Of a stretch of DNA of 64,000 nucleotides, positions 61,638 to 64,000 are shown piece by piece. The translations under genes and the position numbers were made by a program. Source of the DNA: Lithodes maja (lineage: Eukaryota > Arthropoda > Malacostraca > Decapoda > Lithodidae); contig JBAKBP010003163.1 in NCBI GenBank assembly GCA_037953745.1, positions 1-64,000 on the forward strand. The letters are read 5' to 3'. The notes under the pieces were generated by a model that worked only from the letters and a program-made list of their open reading frames with translations, ran no database searches and was not told where the DNA came from. Within the stretch, counting starts at the first letter, position 1. Each line of letters opens with the position of its first letter.

Positions 61638-62390
61638 TCTATAAATTCTGATCTAAATACTATTTCCAATTGGGGCAGAGAAAACCTTGTTAACTTTAAT
61701 GCTTCCAAAACCCAATTTCTCCATCTATCTACCCGTCAGGATCTCCCAGCGGACTATCCCTTATTCTTCAACAATACAAAAATCAACCCTTCATCTTCTC
61801 TCAATATTCTTGGTGTCTCTTTTTCTTCTGCTCTCATTTGGAAGGACCATATTACCAGTCTTGCTAAGGCAGCCTCCCAGAAGCTGGGTGTGCTCAACCG
61901 CCTTAGGGGGTTCTTTTCCCCTGCACAGCTTCTTGCTCTGTACAGGGGCATAGTGCGCCCTTGTATTGAGTATTGTTCACATGTGTGGGGAGGTTCCTCT
62001 CACACCGCTCTCCTAGACAAAGTTGAAAGGAAGGCCTTTCGTATCATTAACTCCCGTCCACTCACCAACTCTCTGCAATCTCTCTGTCTCCGCCGCAATG
62101 TTGCATCTCTCTCGCTATTCTATCGCTACTATAATAATCAGTGTTCCTCAGAGCTATCCCAGTGCATACCACCTCCTTTACGTAGGGCACGTGGTACCCG
62201 TCTTGCAACTCAATCCCACCCCTACTCTGTGCAACTCTCCAACCCAAGAGTGAAACGTTACTCTCAAACTTTCTTCTCCTCAACATCTGAGCTCTGGAAC
62301 TCTCTCCCAGAATCAGTCTTTCCCTCTTCCTATGACTTAAATTGCTTCAAACTCCGTGTGTCCAGGCATTTTGGCTCGAACGTCCCTTGA
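61638..62390 (+). CDS. LINE-A reverse transcriptase C-terminal part, 5'-truncated
   Basis: The continuous frame (263 codons from an ATG at 61599 in flanking sequence; LINE-A-derived from ~61638) reads LNTISNWGRENLVNFNASKT QFLHLSTR, SSLNILGVSFSSALIWKDHI, SLAKAASQKLGVLNRLRGFF, ALYRGIVRPCIEYCSHVWGG and NVASLSLFYRYYNNQCSSEL, ending SYDLNCFKLRVSRHFGSNVP. This is the RT thumb and C-terminal region after the YADD motif; no catalytic Asp pair is present. It serves as reference for the split copy at 9476-9883 and 21891-22532. Confidence 0.88.
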   Translation, partial: SINSDLNTISNWGRENLVNFNASKTQFLHLSTRQDLPADYPLFFNNTKINPSSSLNILGVSFSSALIWKDHITSLAKAASQKLGVLNRLRGFFSPAQLLALYRGIVRPCIEYCSHVWGGSSHTALLDKVERKAFRIINSRPLTNSLQSLCLRRNVASLSLFYRYYNNQCSSELSQCIPPPLRRARGTRLATQSHPYSVQLSNPRVKRYSQTFFSSTSELWNSLPESVFPSSYDLNCFKLRVSRHFGSNVP

Positions 62391-62495
62391 TTTTGGCTGT
62401 GTCACTCTTTCAACTATGGGGGAGGCACTCGCTATAGGCAGTTATGCCTTTTGCCTCCCTCAATTCACATAGAAAAAAAAAAAAAAAAAAAAAAA
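61640..62495 (+). mobile_element. LINE-A 3' part, best preserved copy
   Basis: An open 3' portion of RT, a 3' UTR (TTTTGGCTGTGTCACTCTTT through TTATGCCTTTTGCCTCCCTC) and an A22 tail. The long pure A-run suggests fairly recent insertion. 5'-truncated in the palm region. Confidence 0.9.
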
Positions 62496-62634
62496 CTAAA
62501 AAATGACTAGAGTATTCGAGTTAATATTTCTACCATTTGGGAAGTTTTTACAGCCCAATTGATTTACCCCTTTTCTTAGTTACAGAGGTCAGGGGTCAAG
62601 ATGTCTGGCCCAATTATAATGAATAGACTATAAT

Positions 62635-63145
62635 AGTGAAGATTGTAAAGGTTACGAAAAATGTAAGCCACAGCCAGTCAATCCTCAAAATACCCAATAA
62701 GATTAGCTTATACACCTATGTATACCCTAGATTCTTTAGTGTATATCAGATCCTTCCTAAGCTGCATAAAATCGTCTTGATGAAGCTAGAATTCAATATA
62801 AATACACCAATGAGGAGTGAGATGAGAGTAATGACCGACCTGACCTGACTGCCTCATATGGGGCACCGACCCGGCCTTATTGCTGCTAATCAAAACGCAA
62901 ACAAAAATACTGTTTCCCGAAAAACGGACCTTGTTGGCGACCATGTCGAGTTGTGTCGCCACCATGTCCGGTCAACCAGACTCGGGACTTTTCGGCCAGA
63001 CAGTCTGGGGAACTACAACAGCTAGTCTACCAGTAACTCGACCAACCAGTCTAACATAATGTTACCAACCAGTCTGGCAGTCACTCAACCAACTAGCCTG
63101 TCAAACTACACACCAGTTCATCTGTCCCAAGTACTATTCTCCCTC
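62635..63145. other. No gene; contains a solo LINE-B-like tail at 62970-63020
   Basis: CAGACTCGGGACTTTTCGGC CAGACAGTCTGGGGAACTAC resembles the shared LINE-B/composite 3' end. Around it are loosely repeated CCAACCAGTCT words. Confidence 0.5.
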
Positions 63146-63149
63146 TTAA

Positions 63150-63617
63150 CACCTCCCGAGCGGCTAGGTTAATACCTTCTACTACCTGCCCAGCGGGCAT
63201 ATTTACCTTAAATGAGCTTCATTCCATGCTCTTTTTCATGCATAAAGAAGAGCCAGAGCGTAATACAATTATGTATCCGTGAAAGGGCGTTAATTGAGGT
63301 TTACAATGACACCAGAACCATCCTTCTACGACCACGGGTTCTCTTGCAACGATCGTGCAACACGAAGGAAAAATCCCTAAAATACGGTAATTTCCTTACA
63401 TAATTCCCTGTCCAGCGAGGTAGTGGGTGTGGAGGTGGGGCCAGTTACGGCGCGGGAGCCGTGCCGAACGGTCAGAGCCAACCTACGCTCCTCCCACCGC
63501 TCGGACTCTCTCTCAGAGCCAATTATGTGCTCAAAATTGCAACCGACTTAAGGTGGGCCCCGCTCTTTTGTCCATGGTTCTCTAGACCGCCTTAAGTCGG
63601 GCCCCACCAAAGAGGGG
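63150..63617. mobile_element. Probable piggyBac-type MITE, 468 bp
   Basis: TTAA at 63146-63149 and 63618-63621; right end AAAGAGGGG, left CACCTCCCGAGCGG, so the termini match poorly. Subterminal hairpin-like GACTTAAGGTGGGCCCCGC and GCCTTAAGTCGGGCCCCAC pair as direct/inverted blocks. Confidence 0.55.
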
Positions 63618-63799
63618 TTAAGCTACCTACTAGTCTACCTCTTCATCTACCAGTTACTCTACTATTTTGCCCGTCAACCTGCCACTGTACCAAAGTTAAA
63701 TGACCACTCTACCTACCTACCTAACAGTCGTTTCTACCCACCCCTACCAGTCTATCAGTTTTTATCTACCATTCTATCAGTTTTCTATTTACTTGTTAA

Positions 63800-64000
63800 C
63801 CCCTTCACCACAATTACGTAATTTTCATCATACTCTGGTTACCATTGGACAATTTTCTTTAGTTTGTAATCTACATAGGCTATATGATTCAAATGGGTAT
63901 ATACGATCTCAATAAATCCTCTTAATTAATAACATAGGTCCTACTTAACTCCTTTAGCACAATGACGTAAATTACCGTAACCTTTGATTCTGGGTAACAT
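63800..64000. mobile_element. Probable piggyBac-type MITE, cut by window end
   Basis: TTAA at 63796-63799 then CCCCTTCACCACAATTACGT. A similar phrase, CTCCTTTAGCACAATGACGT, follows at 63949. The right end is outside the window. Confidence 0.45.

Larger units (their letters stand above)
61593..62632. mobile_element. TIR element split by a LINE-A insertion (sister of 56029)
   Basis: Left TATAGTATGTTTATTATAAT TAGG, right (inverted) TATAGTCTATTCATTATAAT TGGG. Inner flanks CCACTAACCTCTATAA and GAGTTAATATTTCTACCATT match the corresponding parts of 56029-56407. Confidence 0.65.

Noticed and set aside
51340..64000. Search for SRBD1 5' exon(s) and promoter
   Set aside because: No ATG-containing exon with a phase-compatible donor and Tex-like or basic N-terminal coding could be separated from noise; the family's N-terminus is too variable to recognise by eye, and a 200-N gap lies here.

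Overview
This is a stretch of animal nuclear DNA, most likely from a decapod crustacean. It has split genes with GT-AG introns, a YR (DIRS) retrotransposon, several LINE families, hAT- and piggyBac-type elements and long satellite-like tandem arrays. The decapod assignment rests on my recognition of LINE families common in shrimp and crab genomes; no rRNA, mitochondrial or barcode gene is present to confirm it.

One host gene crosses the window: SRBD1, a Tex/Spt6-like S1 RNA-binding-domain protein, on the minus strand. Seven internal exons can be read (51337-51123, 47772-47661, 46564-46457, 38634-38492, 31111-30943, 9268-9088, 2927-2784). All have canonical AG/GT borders, and phases agree at every junction. 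Together they give 357 residues from the Tex N-terminal region to the start of the YqgF/RNase H-like domain. The 5' exon(s) were not found to the right, and the HhH and S1 exons lie beyond the left edge. The introns are 3.4, 1.1, 7.8, 7.4, 21.7 and 6.2 kb.

Nearly everything else is transposons in those introns, often nested. I use working names. RTE-1, RTE-2 and RTE-3 are RTE-like LINEs with C-terminal GHV-ER-M tails. LINE-A is a decapod-type LINE with HSYADDS/RVSRH motifs. LINE-B is a jockey-like LINE ending in (AAC)n. LINE-C is a CR1/L2-like LINE with an intact 967-aa ORF2. The largest insertion (9884-21890) is a DIRS element carrying gag, RT-RNase H and tyrosine recombinase, ~300-bp inverted terminal repeats and an internal complementary region matching both ends. 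It split a LINE-A copy and has itself been invaded by LINE-C and two piggyBac-type MITEs.

Other layers: about a dozen MITEs with TTAA duplications and CCC...GGG ends; a hAT element with an 8-bp duplication; a composite short retroelement (36650, 39011, 42913) whose head comes from LINE-A and tail from LINE-B; an (AAC)n SINE at 52254; and fold-back elements at 8207 and 44840.

Tandem repeats: a ~2.35-kb array of 44-50-bp units and an (AG)n tract tightly flank SRBD1 exon 47772-47661; a 51-bp array abuts a 200-N assembly gap (53613-53812); a 147-bp triplicate lies inside a TIR transposon (56751-58508). No tRNA, rRNA, CRISPR or prokaryotic-type operon was seen.
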